64,000 nucleotides of DNA from Diplodia intermedia (GCA_021495925.1 JAKEKT010000026.1:186001-250000), one strand, 5' to 3'. Positions 9,942 through 21,341 are shown, counted from the stretch's first letter. Made by a program: numbers and translations. Notes: a model not told the origin generated them from the sequence alone.

Positions 9942-12071
9942 TCACGAAATACCGAATCGCTGTTGGGTATCAGAGTCTCCATCTATTATTGTGCCATCTT
10001 GGCTCAGGAACCCTTGGTCCAAATGATGCTGTAGTTGAGAGCTAAAGTGGTCTTCGCTATCCGGGATCGATCGGTACGGCGAAAGATACTGGTGATGGTG
10101 GGCTTCTTGGTGCGTCACAAGATGCTGGTTATTGGGCATGGCCGGAGAGAGATGTTTCTGCAAGCTCGCGGGGTCTATCGAGGTGGCCAGGCTATCCGGG
10201 TGGACGCGGTGGTGATACTGGTCACTGAAGCTATCACCAAAAGACGAGTGATGCGCCGGAGGAGACTGGAACGTTTGATGAGAGGCGGCGGATGAAGAAC
10301 CAGCACCACCGCCGACACCAACGCCGCCTACGGAGCTCCGCAGATTTTGCACGCCAGAGCTCAGCATCGCGATGTTGTGTGGGTCAAGCGCCATGTCGTC
10401 ACCAGCCGCCTCGAAGTGCATTTCAGATACGGACGGAGAAGCGCGCGGGGTGCTACCGGCGGCCGAAGACTCGTCTAATACAGCAAACTCATGTTGGAAG
10501 ATGAACTCCGGGGGCGGAACATCCGGCGTGGGCGTTGGTGCACTTGAAGCTGAGACCAGAAGATTTTCTGAAGACGACGACCGGGACGACGAAGCAGTTG
10601 CAATGCCGGTGGACTTGTCACCGCCGCTGACTTTACGGCCGCCGCCGCCGCCGCCATTCCCGCCATTATTACCGGCGGTGGTGGCTGCGGCTGCCGCGGC
10701 CGCGGCCTTCAGCGACTTCTTCTTCAGCTTCTCATTGCACTCGGCACAGTTCTCAATCACTTCGGTGACGGTCGTCTTGATCCGGTTCCAATGGTATTTC
10801 TCGGACACGGTGGCGGTGGTCTTGTTGATGCCCGCGTGCGTGTCCTTATTCTGGCGGTGGTACCGCCGCGCGATTTCGTATTGCATGCGCGGCTCGGAGA
10901 TGACCTCCTTGTCTCCCAGCATCAGTTTGTCCCCGCCGCCAGCAATATCAACTCCCCCGCCGTGGCCGCCATCGCCGCCACCGTCACCACCACTGATTGT
11001 ACCATTCTTGCCGCCGCCACACTCAACGAGCGTGTAATTCCTCACCGCGGCGCGGAGTCTGTTCTTTTCCGCGGAATCAGCGTCGCCTGGATACTTGCCG
11101 GTCTTGAGGTAATACTTGATCCTCTCGAAGCGCCGCTCGTCGTCGGCGTCCTCCTTCTTGTAGCCGAGGTGGCGGCCGTAGATGATGGCGTCGACGAAGT
11201 GGCCCTCGGGCTGGGTGGCGAGGTTGCCGCAGCCAGGGACGCGGCCGATGCGCTTGAAGCCCAGTGCGTCCCAGATGCGGCACGAGGCGACGTTGGTCTC
11301 GTACACGAGGTTGAAGACGGAGTAGGTGTAGCCCTATTTGGTGTTTTTGGCCTCCGCGTCTCGCCCGAAAGGCGAGAGGAGAGGCGCGATGATCAGACCA
11401 TATTTTACGGCAAAGGAAACGAGTATGTGGATTTTCGAAGACGTTCCCAAACCCTCGAAAGGGTTCCCTCTCGTCTTTTGTGCCCCTTGGCAGCAAAAAA
11501 AAAAAAGAGGCAAAAGATAACTCACCAGCAGCGGCGCCCATTCCAGATAGCACTCACCCATCAGCCTTCCCACGCCGCGGTTCCTAGCACCGTCGGTGAC
11601 GAGGAAACCGCCATTGCAGACGTGGCTCGAGCGGCCGGGGTAGTTTGGCTTGACGTAGAAGCTGCCCAGGCACTGCTTCTCCCAGTTGATGCCGCCGCCG
11701 CTGCCGCCCTCCTCCTCCATGCGGCGCACGCCGTCGGCGCCGCCGGCGACGTCGCCGAGCAGCATGACGGCGCCAAAGTTCTGGAACCAGTAGGGGCCGA
11801 AGGCCTCGAGCGTGAAGGCGTCCATCATCGGGTAGGTGTCGCCCTTTTCGATCTCGCGGTTGAGCTGCTGGCGCAAATAGTCGAGCAGGGACAGCGGCAC
11901 CTGCCGCGGCGAGGAGAAGGGGATCAGCGTCGCCTTGGTCGTGCGGTCGCGCAGGACGAGCGTGCGCGGCTGGATGGGGGCGGGTAGCGCGTCGCCCGGC
12001 TGCGGGTAGGGAGCCGCGCCGGAACGGCGGTAGAGGGCCGGCGAGGCGGGGTCTTCGAGCATTGCCGGCAT
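9942..12071 (-). CDS. SPT10: Spt10-like GNAT acetyltransferase with integrase-type HHCC zinc finger
   Basis: Exons 12071-11526 and 11333-9942 give 645 aa. The N-terminal half is a GNAT fold: TLVLRDRTTKATLIPF, QNFGAVMLLGD, CLGSFYVKPNYPGRSSHVCNG and the acetyl-CoA loop DGARNRGVGRLMGE. After the intron come GYTYSVFNLVYETN and RIWDALGFKRIGRVPG. Downstream is a His2-Cys2 finger: H in YHRQNKDTHAGI, H in EKYHW, then CAEC, within a VSEKYHWNRIKTTVTEVIENC context. In yeast Spt10 this combination binds histone upstream activating elements and activates core histone genes. The C-terminal 200 residues are low-complexity (poly-Ala, Gly, Ser, His). The 192-base intron keeps the reading frame until its terminal TAG. 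A CCAATCAG box lies at 12233-12240. Confidence 0.88.
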
Positions 12072-13075
12072 CTTGGTGTGGTGTTTTTTTTTTCTCTAAA
12101 TTTTTTTTTCTTTCCTTTCCTTCTTGGGGTGCTGTTGGTGTTTTCTATTCTTTCGTGTCTCCTGTTCTCTTGTCTTTCTTCTTTCTATGGTTCGCCTCTC
12201 CGAATGGGGAAATGAGAGATGGTTGGTCTGGGCCAATCAGAGACAGGGAGTGGGAGTTGAAACGGGCTGCAAGTGATGGCAGAAAGACGTCAGTGTGAAT
12301 GGCAAGTATTTTGGTAGCACCACGTGGGCTGATCGGGAAAAGGAAACAACATCAAAACGCACACCCCACCCTTAGCCGGTGCAAACCGCCGCGTTCTTGA
12401 CCGCAGGCTGGCTGGATGGCCGTACTGCACTTGGTCCAATTGGGCGGAGATGGGGGTGGTTGGTAGGGTGCGGAGGGGAGGGGACACTGACCAGGGTGTA
12501 TATGTGGGAATGCTGTAGCGCAGTATGCGGCACAGTCGGGGGAGTGTGGGATTTTGGCGCGCGCTTCACGTGCTTTAGTAGGCGGGCTCCGGTCATTCCT
12601 CGGCGATTGATGACTAGCAGGTCGCGCCCTACTCGTGTCATCAAAGCGACAAGTGTGCCCCGTAAGATAGAGCTAACGTACCGACGGTGGGGCTATTCGG
12701 AAGAAGCGGAGGGCTTGACTGTCTTCTATCTCTTGGTTTCTCTTATCTGCGTTTCTTTTTTACGGAAGCTGCTGCGATGTTGATTTGGAATGAGCATGAT
12801 TCGGCTATATTGCCCTTTTTGGGAAGACGGCATGTTGCGTTCCCAGATACTCCGGCACAGTCGAACCGACCACAAGCACGGTACGCACAAAAATATGCTC
12901 TAGGTTCGAGTAGGACGCAGATTGAGTATTTTGAGGAAACAGACGTCACTAAGAACGTCGAGTTCCGTGCTCTATTCTACCAAACAGTGGTCGATCTATC
13001 CTCAATGTGCATCATTGTCTCTATAGGTCCTATCATATACACGAAGCCTTCATACGCTACCCCTTCAAGATCGCC
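12072..13075. other. Intergenic region upstream of the Spt10-like gene
   Basis: It starts with a T-rich tract (12085-12190 on the + strand, A-rich in the gene's sense) that is probably 5' UTR and core promoter. A CCAAT box follows at 12233. Open frames at 12379-13103 show no domain and were not accepted as genes. Confidence 0.55.
12233..12240 (+). promoter_or_regulatory. CCAAT box (HAP-complex type) upstream of the Spt10-like gene
   Basis: CCAATCAG, the preferred extended CCAAT-binding-complex site, lies about 160 bases before the start codon of the minus-strand gene at 12071. The assignment rests on motif and distance only. Confidence 0.4.
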
Positions 13076-13780
13076 TCACCAGCTGAACACCTCATCAAAA
13101 TAATCCACCCAGCAATCAAACTCCTCGGCCACCCCCCTCACCGCCGCCTCCACGCCCTTCGCCATAGCCGGCGGCCCGCACAGCAACACCGCCACCTTCC
13201 CCCTGCCTCTCTTGCCCTCCCTCGCTCTCGCGTCACACACCCCCTGCGCCGCCTGAGCGATGATGCTCCGGACATCCGGGCGGCCGGGGTGTATTTCAAA
13301 CGCCTGATCGGCCCCGCCGTCTGCTTCGATTCCCCGGCTCGATCCCCGCCGCCGCCGCGGCGCCGCCCCAGCCGTGCAGAATAGCCTCGCCGCGAAATCG
13401 CCGCGCGCCAATCCCCCGCGGAGCTCGCGCTCTGCGACGTCGCGGATGAAGGCCTCCTCGCGCGCCGCCCAAACGAGCTGGACGGTGGTGGCGGAGGCGG
13501 TGGCCCTTTTCGCCCGGTTCGCGTCCGCTCCTTGCTCTTCCACATCCGGTGCCGCCGCATCTTCGCCGCCGCTCGCGTGCGCCGAGGTGGCAGGAGAGGA
13601 AAGACGGCGCGAGTGCTCCCGCAGGTACGGCACTGCGGCGCTGATGCCCGAGCCGCCGGCGATGAGGACGGTGGCGTCGTACGAGCCGGGCAGGGCGTGC
13701 GTTGCGCCGTATGGCCCTTCGAGGAGGATGAGAGGGTGACATGCGGCTGTTGTGCTGCTACGATTCCCGTCATCTCTGCC

Positions 13781-13820
<40 letters not shown>

Positions 13821-16277
13821 TGGCGCGCAGCATTTGAGTCGGATGAAGATTGGCGGCCGCGGACTTTGCGGTCGTGTGCGATGCACTGGTTGCGCAGTCG
13901 TCGCGTCCAACCGTCGTAAGGTCGGATCCAGAAGATTAAGGCTGTGGGGGCTTTGTTTGTTTGACTTGCTGATGGAGGTGGTTGGGAAGCGAGGTGTGTG
14001 GATGAGGTGGAGGGAGAGGAAGTGTTGGAGGAGAGAAGGGGTTGGGCGCTTGTGCAGGGATAGAGGGGTCCCGCGTCTTCTTCGTCGTGGAGAGTGGGTG
14101 GCAAAGATGCCGTGGTGGGAGTAAGGGTATAACCCTCTCCTCCGCCTTCTGAAGGATTGGCTCCATGTCTTCGCCACGTCCCGAGCGTCATGGGGTGGTT
14201 CTCATAGCCGCGGAGAGAGAACGGCTGGTAAAGGAAATAGTACTGCCCGGGCCGGGGCGGTGCAATGCTGGGCCCTGGGATTATTTCGAGTGTGATGATG
14301 TTGGAAGCGTGGTCATATGTGGCAGTAGTTCTGGTACAGCCGATGCGGCCCTGCTTGAAGCCGATGTTGAAGAAAATAATACGGAAGAGGCGGAGGCAGC
14401 GGTCAAGAATCCATAGTACGGCCGGGATCCAGAGGTACCAGTCGTATTCGTGATTGAACACGCTAGTATGGCTAAACGTGGGAAACATATTAGAGGGCAT
14501 TTCAGAGCACTCTACTTGCTATGACTTACATGAAGAGACCAACGAGCACGGCGAGGGAGGACACAACATGGCTGTCTATGAAAAGTTCATAGTATCTCTC
14601 TCTAAGCCAAACCGGAGTAGATATTATGAGAAGCAGAGTCATTACGAAAGTTGCCTAGAAGGACGAATCAGTCACAGTCAGTATCTAGGGTTACGAGGAA
14701 GTAAATTTACTCACAATAACCCCCACGAAGAACCATTCGACCTTCAGCCAAGTCCAAAAAATCCCATCTATGATGTGAATCAGTAAGCTTTGGTTCTCCC
14801 GCTGAAGCCTTGATCATATACCTTTAAGAGTAAGGACCGTATACAGAACTGAGTGGGCGATAGCTTCCAAGGTAGCTATCCAAGCGACATGCAGGTGAAA
14901 GCGGATGAAGGTGGGAAACTTCCAACCGGTTAGCACCATAAAGATGTTATTCCTACCCGAGAACAGCCACAAAATTGGCAGATTCGCATATGAGAGAATG
15001 CCGGTGCGGTCGGCAGAATATCTTAGTACTTGTTGGGGCATCTCGGGGAAACTACACAAAAGTCAGTTCTATAAACGTTATGGTGACAATGCAGTAGACC
15101 CACTATAAACTCTCGTTATAAAAACGATAGTTGGCAAAGTTGAGGGCGATGCTCAACACCCAGTACGTCCAAATTGCTATCGTCTCTCCTAAAGGGAAGA
15201 ACTTGAAGTTGAAGCAAGACCTGGAGTCCTTCTCTGTTGCGACAACACCAGGAACACGTTCATACGTAAGACTCTCGGGAGTCCAACGTTCCACAAATTC
15301 CAGAACGGACTGGAATATAGAGAATGAGAAGGCTTTGCGAGCGCCGCGGTGAAGTCGAGATACCTGATCCCGGAGGAAGTGACGGTAGACTTGACCGGCT
15401 GCGGCGATAATGCACACAATGCCCCAGAACTCGAACATGGTAGTTCTTCGACAGCTTTTAGTAAAGCGATCCAGGGTAAAAGCAGATTGGAACAGAGAAG
15501 TGGACCTACCCGCCCTTCTTATGTGCCCACATGGTGTACCGCCACGAAAACTGCACTTCAGTCAGCATCATGCACTGTGCACCTCCAAACATCCCCAGGA
15601 GCAAATCAACTCACGAGCGTCTCGAAACACCTCTTATAATATGCATCTGACAACAACACGACCTCATCCACGACCTCTCCCCTCGGCACCTCCCCAAATT
15701 CCACCGGCCTCAGCCCCTCCCTCAACTCCTTCACCGACCTCTCCCTCACCAAATCCGGCACAGGCATCTCTTCGTCCTCACCTCCGCCGCCCCATTTCCG
15801 ACAGAAGCCGCGCAGCAGCTCGACGATAGGTGCGAAATCCTCTTCCGCGTCAGAAGCCGCGCAGTGCACCTTTCCGCCGGCGTAGATGGACGTCTGCTTC
15901 AGCTTGTTGCTGCAGAAGTCTTTGACGCCCTGTGCTTCGACCGAGCCGTCGCTGTCGTCGTCGCCGCCGCCGCCGCCGCCGCTGTCGGAGTGGTTGGTGG
16001 ACGGCGGCTGCGGATGCTCGGCGAAGGTGAGCGAATTGTAGCCCATGAAGAGGGCCTGCACGCAGAGCTGGTCGGGCGGCATGAGGTCGTCCGCTCGGAC
16101 GCAGGGGACTGTGCATGAGAGCAGTAGGAAGAGCAGCAGGGCTGGTATCGTGCTGCCGCTGCTGCGCCGGAGACGCCGGTGCGGTGCTGACGGAACCCCG
16201 CAGGCGAGCCTCATCGTTGCGGAGACGACGACGGCAACGACGACGTTCCGGCGGGAAACGGGTGCAGATGACGGCAA
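13076..16277 (-). CDS. Ferric/cupric-chelate reductase, plasma-membrane FRE family
   Basis: Seven exons (16277-15615, 15550-15510, 15454-15104, 15051-14822, 14767-14715, 14654-14530, 14471-13076) keep frame and give 952 aa. A signal peptide (PALLLFLLLSCTVPCVRA) is followed by an ectodomain with Cys in LCVQALFMGYNSLTF, VKDFCSN and KVHCAAS. The ferric-reductase transmembrane domain comes next, with haem-ligand histidines in FHLHVAW and in HVVSSLAVLVGLFMHTS. The FAD/NAD(P)H half has PRPGQYYFLYQP, HPMTLG, LLEGPYGA, VLIAGGSGISAAVPYL and VLLCGPPAMA, and ends in W as Fre proteins usually do. It moves electrons from cytosolic NADPH via FAD and two haems to extracellular Fe(III)/Cu(II). A nine-serine run is coded by a CTG/AGC microsatellite. 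The start could be 16214 instead, with the signal peptide kept. Confidence 0.9.
13792..13820. repeat. (TGC)n microsatellite in the ferric reductase coding sequence
   Basis: A nearly perfect TGC/CTG repeat of about ten units, with an interrupted extension to 13783. On the gene's strand it reads as AGC codons and encodes a Ser9 tract in a linker between the FAD and NAD(P)H lobes. The repeat is read in the serine frame, so length changes by whole units would be tolerated. Confidence 0.95.
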
Positions 16278-17009
16278 GTGTTGGGGATGGAGGGTGTTGT
16301 TTCACAGGGAGCTGATGCGGGCAAGTTGCGCAGCCATGAAGTGTTAGGCGAAGGTGGTCGGCCCCGAATAGGTATATTGATGTGTTCTGTGATGCGGTTG
16401 ATTGATAAGATATGCGGCGAGTGGGCGTGAGCGTGCGAGGGTTTTGAGTGATCCGCAATCTCGTATCTCGGCCGTTCATTTGTCCTGGGCCCGGCCCAAT
16501 CAGATAGGCATCCCGTGAGGCGTGACCAGCAAAGGATTGTCCGCATGGGCGCTTAGGCATCTCATTCTGGTTTGGTTGACTCTTCTCCAAAGATACAATC
16601 CAGTTCTGGGTACGAAAATGTTGTGTGACCTGCTGATTCAAACGTTTGGTCTTGAGCCTCAGTCGGGCATACCACCCACTAGCTACCCGGCGCTTGTCAT
16701 TGCAAGACAGCCAATCATATCGCGTCCTTTGCTCTTCTACCCTGCCAGACTACTCTACTTTGTAACCACACCTGACGTTGGATGAATATTTAGAAAGTAT
16801 AGGTATTATATCAAGCTTTCATCCTTCTTTACAACATATGTACCGCATGTCATCTGAAAAGACTCGCAGTCTATTTAATCTAAGCGTCTGCCTGCAAAGA
16901 GTGATTCAAAGACGCTGCAAGAAAAGCCGCCCCTATCTCCGTGAACTATATACCCTCTCGTACCATTCCTTGTAGGAAAATCATTCACAATCCTCCACAT
17001 CCCTTGATC
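16278..17009. other. Promoter of the ferric reductase and 3' flank of the PLP decarboxylase
   Basis: The left half carries GATA and CCAAT elements (listed separately) upstream of the ferric reductase. The right half is AT-richer and is probably 3' UTR of the PLP decarboxylase, which ends at 17010. No gene is recognised. Confidence 0.6.
16404..16506 (-). promoter_or_regulatory. GATA and overlapping CCAAT/GATA sites upstream of the ferric reductase
   Basis: GATAAGATA at 16404-16412 holds two overlapping GATA cores. At 16496-16506 the + strand reads CCAATCAGATA, so a CCAAT-complex site runs into an ATCAGATAG sequence that differs by one base from the ATCWGATAA consensus of the fungal iron repressor SreA/Sfu1 family. 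The sites lie about 130-230 bases from the start at 16277. CCAAT-complex/HapX and SreA-type GATA factors are the established regulators of fungal iron uptake genes. Their action here is inferred. Confidence 0.45.
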
Positions 17010-18803
17010 TTACTCCTCGGCAACAACCTCCGCACCCACCTCCTCGATCGCCTTCACCAGCCCTTCGACTGTCCCCACCCTCGTCTCACCATTCACCACG
17101 ACCCTGAAGAACTTGCCCTTCTCTCCCGGCGCAAAGTCCACCATCCAGCCCCGCCTGACAAGTCTCCTTGCAATCTCCTCGGTGCGCTTGCTGTTCGCCG
17201 CCGGCTCCGTAGCGAGCTCGCCGCCAGGTGCGTAGTAAAAGCAGACCTGCAAGCAAGGCAGCGGCGCCTTGCTCACCAGCACCACGTTCTCCGACCGCGC
17301 CAGCGACGAGTACAGCAGCTCCGCGCGGTCGAACGCGGTGCCGATGCGGTCCGAGAAGCCCGCGGCGCCGGCGCTCAGCCAGGCCAGGAACATCTTCAGC
17401 GCCTCGCCCTTGCGGCCGCACTGGGGCGTGAGGTCGGCGAGGTCGTACAGCGCGTTGGTGTCGTCGAGCTCGCCGTCGTTGTGGAAGAGGTAGCCGGCGG
17501 GCAGCGTCATGGCGCTGCGGACGTGGCGCAGGTCCTTGGCCAGCAGGAAGCTGCACGTCACGGGCACCCCGAGCATCTTGTGCGGCGTGAAGGCGACGCT
17601 GTCGGCGCGCTCGACGCCGCGCAGCCTCTCCTCGCGCACCGCGGCGTTGAACGCGACCGGCCCGCCCCATGAGCCGTCGACGTGCAGCCACAGCCCGTGC
17701 CGCGCGCACACGTCCGCCATGGCGTCGATCGGGTCGAACGAGCCCATGACCGTCGTGCCCGCCGTCGCGTTGACGTAGAAGGGCGTCTCGCCGCCCGCCT
17801 TGGCCTCGGCCACCCGCTGCTCCAGCGCTGCCGCGTCCATCCGCCCGTCCGCGTCCACCGGCACCGTCCGCACCGCGTCGCTGCCGAACCCGAACATCTG
17901 CGCCGCCTTCTCCAGGCTGTAGTGCCCGTGCGCCGATGTGAACAGAACGAAACGCCGCGCCGAGCCGTGGATGCCGCCGCGCTTGGTCTCCGGGTACAGC
18001 GTGTTGCGCGCGACGACGACCGAGGTGGCGTTGGAGGCCGAGCCGCCCGGCTGCGAGATGCCGCCGGCATACGGTCCGTTGAAACCGAAGAGGTGGGCGA
18101 GCTGGGTGGTCGTGTGCTTTTCAATGAGGGCAAGGGCGGGAGAGACTTGGTAAACATGGACCTAGGCGTGTTCCTTTAGCGGGGAAGATTGAGAAATCGG
18201 TTCATTGGTGAGTCATTACGTTGGTGTTGAGGACTGCGAGTATCAGTTCAGACGCGACACCGACCTGATGGGCACACATTTGTATCAGCAATTCGTTTGA
18301 TTCCTTGTTGGCCGCCGGCTCCCTCTGCAGCATCTACTCTACGTACAGCATTCGTGGAAGCGTAGAGTTTGTCCATGAAGCCCTGGTCCCAAGTGTTGAC
18401 CGAATACTGAAGGATGCGCTGCACAACCTCAAGCAAACCCTCCTTCCCCACGCCATTCTCCGGTAGTTGTAAGTTAAGGAGCGACTCAAGCTTCTTCGGC
18501 GGGTGCGGCTCGGCCAGCACGGTGCGCGGCTCGCTGCCGTCAATTGCCAGGCCGCGGCCGGTGGGCTTGGTGGCAGCATCTTCGTCGGCGGCGCGGATGA
18601 AGGGGATCAGCAGTTTCTGCACGGCGTCCAGCAGCTGCGCGGAGGAGACTAGTCAGCGTCTTTGCGCAACAAAAGCAATGCATGCATGCATGAGTAGTTG
18701 ACGGGGGGAGAGCGCGGACCTCGGCAACTTCGTCAGCCCTCGAGGGCAAGGCGTCGACTGCGGCAGGGTGCGCTGCGCCGTTGGTAGCGCCGTTGGTGGC
18801 CAT
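17010..18803 (-). CDS. Group II PLP-dependent decarboxylase (glutamate / cysteine-sulfinate decarboxylase type)
   Basis: Exons 18803-18720, 18634-18347, 18264-18220 and 18161-17010 give 522 aa. PLP-fold landmarks appear in order: NTWDQGFMDKLYASTN, QPGGSASNATSVVVAR, TSAHGHYSLEKAA, NATAGTTVMGSFDPI, HLDVDGSWGG-type HVDGSWGGPV (Asp that pairs with the pyridine nitrogen) and TPHKMLG, whose Lys (about residue 334) forms the Schiff base. Length and NTWDQGFMDKLY put it with the eukaryotic GAD/CSAD branch rather than the aromatic decarboxylases. Glutamate, aspartate or cysteine sulfinate are plausible substrates; sequence alone does not choose. It is probably cytosolic, since there is no targeting signal, only an Ala/Asn-rich N-terminus. 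Intron 1 has a weak GTCCGC donor and contains a CATG tandem. Confidence 0.9.
18678..18692. repeat. ATGC tandem in intron 1 of the PLP decarboxylase gene
   Basis: ATGCATGCATGCATG, self-complementary, just inside intron 1. It is short and probably neutral. It can pair with itself and sits about 28 bases from the weak donor site. Confidence 0.8.
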
Positions 18804-19185
18804 GATGCAGTTTTCGAACCCCGGATAATGCGCAGCTTGGATTTTAATGAATATGCAGGAGGCGCAGAGCGTGCGCAGGTGGAGTGTTGTCGGCAGGCGC
18901 AATAAGCAAAAAAAGCTCGATATGACGGAATTGCTAGGTACTTGCTGACTTTTCCGCCCGGCAGGGGTCGACTGATGGCGCCATGCAGCTCCGCTCCCGC
19001 CGACCGAGAGTCCGACCCCGGCAGAGACGGTGCACCAAACTTGACCCGCCGATCTGGCTCCCCGATCTCACCCCGCCCTTGGTCCAGGCTGGCCTCCAGC
19101 CTGCAGCCACCCCGACTCGAGACACGAGACATGCCATTACCACTTGCCCATCCGCCGCGTGCTGCTCGTACGATGGGCTCGCCCT
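18804..19185. other. Promoter of the PLP decarboxylase / 3' flank of NOP9
   Basis: Spacer between two minus-strand genes. No gene is supported. A GGTTCGAA-like string at 18812-18822 was checked as a tRNA B box and rejected. Confidence 0.6.
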
Positions 19186-21341
19186 CTACGCCCTCCCATT
19201 CGCCCGGTGCGACCCTCGTTCCTTGCCCTTCTTCCTATCTCCTTCCCGGTCCTTGTTTTGGCCCTGCCTTGCCGCAAGCTTCCGTGCCCGAGCCGCCTCG
19301 ATCCCGGACTTGGCTCCTCCGCCCTTCTTCCTATCCTCTCCATCTTCCGGAAACGGAACGAATGCCCCGTCGCCCGCATTGTTGCGCGACTGAGATACCC
19401 ATTCGGACCGGTGTCGCTTGTACAGATCCATCTTCCAGTTCCTCCATACCTTTCGACCCACAAACGACTCACGCAACGCCGCTTCATTCTCGGCCAGCTC
19501 CTCCGCGATGCGCTCTCGGATGAAAGCTAAGCCGTGTGTGCCCTGCCAAATTGCGTCAATTACGTGTGAGGCAGAAGGATCCAGCGCCATCTCCCCAATG
19601 TGGCCGTAGAATTGCTGGATCATCTTGCGGCGGAAGATGATCGTGGCGATCGGTGAGGTCAGCGCCCCCTGCAGCGCTCGGCTCGCCGATGCAGATCTTG
19701 CCACGTTCAAAGCCAGAGGCGTTCCCAATCCGGCGAGAGAGTCGAAAACGAGCGCACTGAGCGGGCCATCAACGGTGAGCATTGCCTGAGCGAGAAGTGA
19801 TCCATGCAGGCTGTCAGACCCAGACTGGTTGGCGGCCGCCTGCCCGTTGGACGTGGCTTTGCCTCCGTCGGCTGTCACCGCTTCGCCCAGCCGGAGCAAA
19901 CGTGTAATGTCAAATCCGTTGGGGCTGGAAAGGGCTGTCTCAAGTTTTGCCGCAATTGGCGCTGTATCGACCGATCGTGCCACGCATCGTTCGATGAGTG
20001 TCCGGATTACGACAGTCCGGTTCCGCTCCACCATGTTTGGGATTTGAGGCAGGATCTTCTCCATCGCGTCTTGTAGGTCCTCCTTGCTCAAACGGCCCAG
20101 GACCTTGGTGACGACGTAGCCCGCAATTTCGTTGCGTGCGACGGAGCCAATGCGCTCTTTGAAGAGCTCCCTATACAGTGCCTTGAACATCTTGCCAGGT
20201 GCAAACTCGACGATGGTTTCCACCAGGCGTGATCCAATGGGGTCGTACAACTGGCCATTGAGGAATTTGTAGCTGTCTGTGCCTTCTGTGATGGGATCGT
20301 CGGGAAGCAGGGTGCGAATGATTGAAGTCTCATCCTTCGCACGTTGTTTCCCGAACTGGCCGAGTTCCAGTCTGACGAGCAGTTGCAGTGCCGGGTTGCC
20401 GGTTTGATGCGTGGCAAGAGCACGAAGGTACGTCGAATCCAAGCCGGCGACGCTGTTCTTGATCATCTCATCCATAGCCTGGTAGAAAGATTCAGGCACT
20501 GTCCGGCTTTCCAGAATATTTCCGTTCTTTTCAGCCTGGGCAACAGTGACCTTTTCCTTCTTTTTACTGTGTAGTAGTGACCTGTGAGCCGTACGCTCAA
20601 GAGGCTCGCCAGCCAATACAACCAGAAGCACGCGTAGAGCGTGAGATGCGAATCTGTCCGTCATGAGGTATCCGAGATTTCCTTGCAGCTCGTTTATGGC
20701 ATATAGGAATAGGTTCTCCATAGAAACCTGTACATCTTGCGGGTCGATATAGTCGTCCTCAGGAGGGTGTATGAGTTCCTCGGAAACGACAGGTGCGGAC
20801 TGTATGAAAAGCGCTTCGCAGCAGTGGGAGGCAAATCGGTGCTGGATCAAGTTGAGGAAGCTACAAAATTAGCAAAATAGTCTGGTCGCCGCGCAATTGC
20901 CACTTACTGTCCGCTGAACTTTTGGAAAAGGTTTTTCAACTGCTTGGTGTCCGACAGCTGGATAAGGCGCTCCATCAGCCTGGAGCAAGACTGGCTGTTC
21001 GCCAGCTTCAATTCCTTGCCGTCGGCCTCACGGTAGACGTTGGCCAGGAACAAGGAGCGCGCCTCTGGGTCCTCGAACTGATTGAGCTCCAGCAAATCGT
21101 CTGCACGCTTGAAGTATTCCTGCTCCTCCTCGTCCAGCATGCCGTAGAAGACCATGTCGCCGTCAGGACCAGCCTGCGCTTCGCCGTTTTTTTCTGCGCC
21201 CGGCTCAGCGAGCGCAACAAAGTCTTGCTGGTCCTCCACGCGGGTGCGCTTGTGCTGGCTCTTCTCCTCCTCGGCATGGTGCTCGTGCTTGCGCTTCTTG
21301 CGCTCGTCGCGGCGGCCGCGTTTCTTGTTTTCCTTGGGCAT
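19186..21341 (-). CDS. NOP9: Nucleolar pumilio-repeat protein Nop9 (18S rRNA maturation)
   Basis: Exons 21341-20908 and 20860-19186 are joined over a 47-base intron (GTAAGT...TTGTAG) and give 702 aa. The N-terminus is a basic nucleolar-type region (KKRGRRDERKKRKHEHH). Then follow MVFYGMLDEEEQEYFKRADDLLELN and a series of Puf-like helical repeats: FLANVYREADGKELKLANSQ, IQHRFASHCCEALF, LMTDRFASHALRVLL, NPALQLLVRLELGQ, GSRLVETIVEFAPGKMF, NEIAGYVVTKVLGRLS and PSASHVIDAIWQGTHG. The C-terminus is again Lys/Arg/Gly-rich. Nop9 binds the 20S pre-rRNA near the Nob1 cleavage site during 40S biogenesis. It is divergent from the RINT1/TIP20 gene over 432 bases, so the two likely share a promoter. Confidence 0.94.

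Noticed and set aside
9920..9955. Possible extra 3' intron of the Spt10-like gene (stop inside GTGAGC)
   Set aside because: The only nearby AG would make a 22-base intron, too short to splice.
10372..11987. Long + strand open frames (221 and 398 codons)
   Set aside because: They are antisense to the Spt10-like gene and are open only because of its GC-rich, repetitive codons.
16941..18179. Long + strand frames of 165-243 codons
   Set aside because: Antisense shadow of the PLP decarboxylase.
18808..18826. GGTTCGAA-like string resembling a tRNA B box (minus strand)
   Set aside because: No matching 5-bp T stem, no A box at the right distance and no acceptor stem; it overlaps the decarboxylase 5' UTR.
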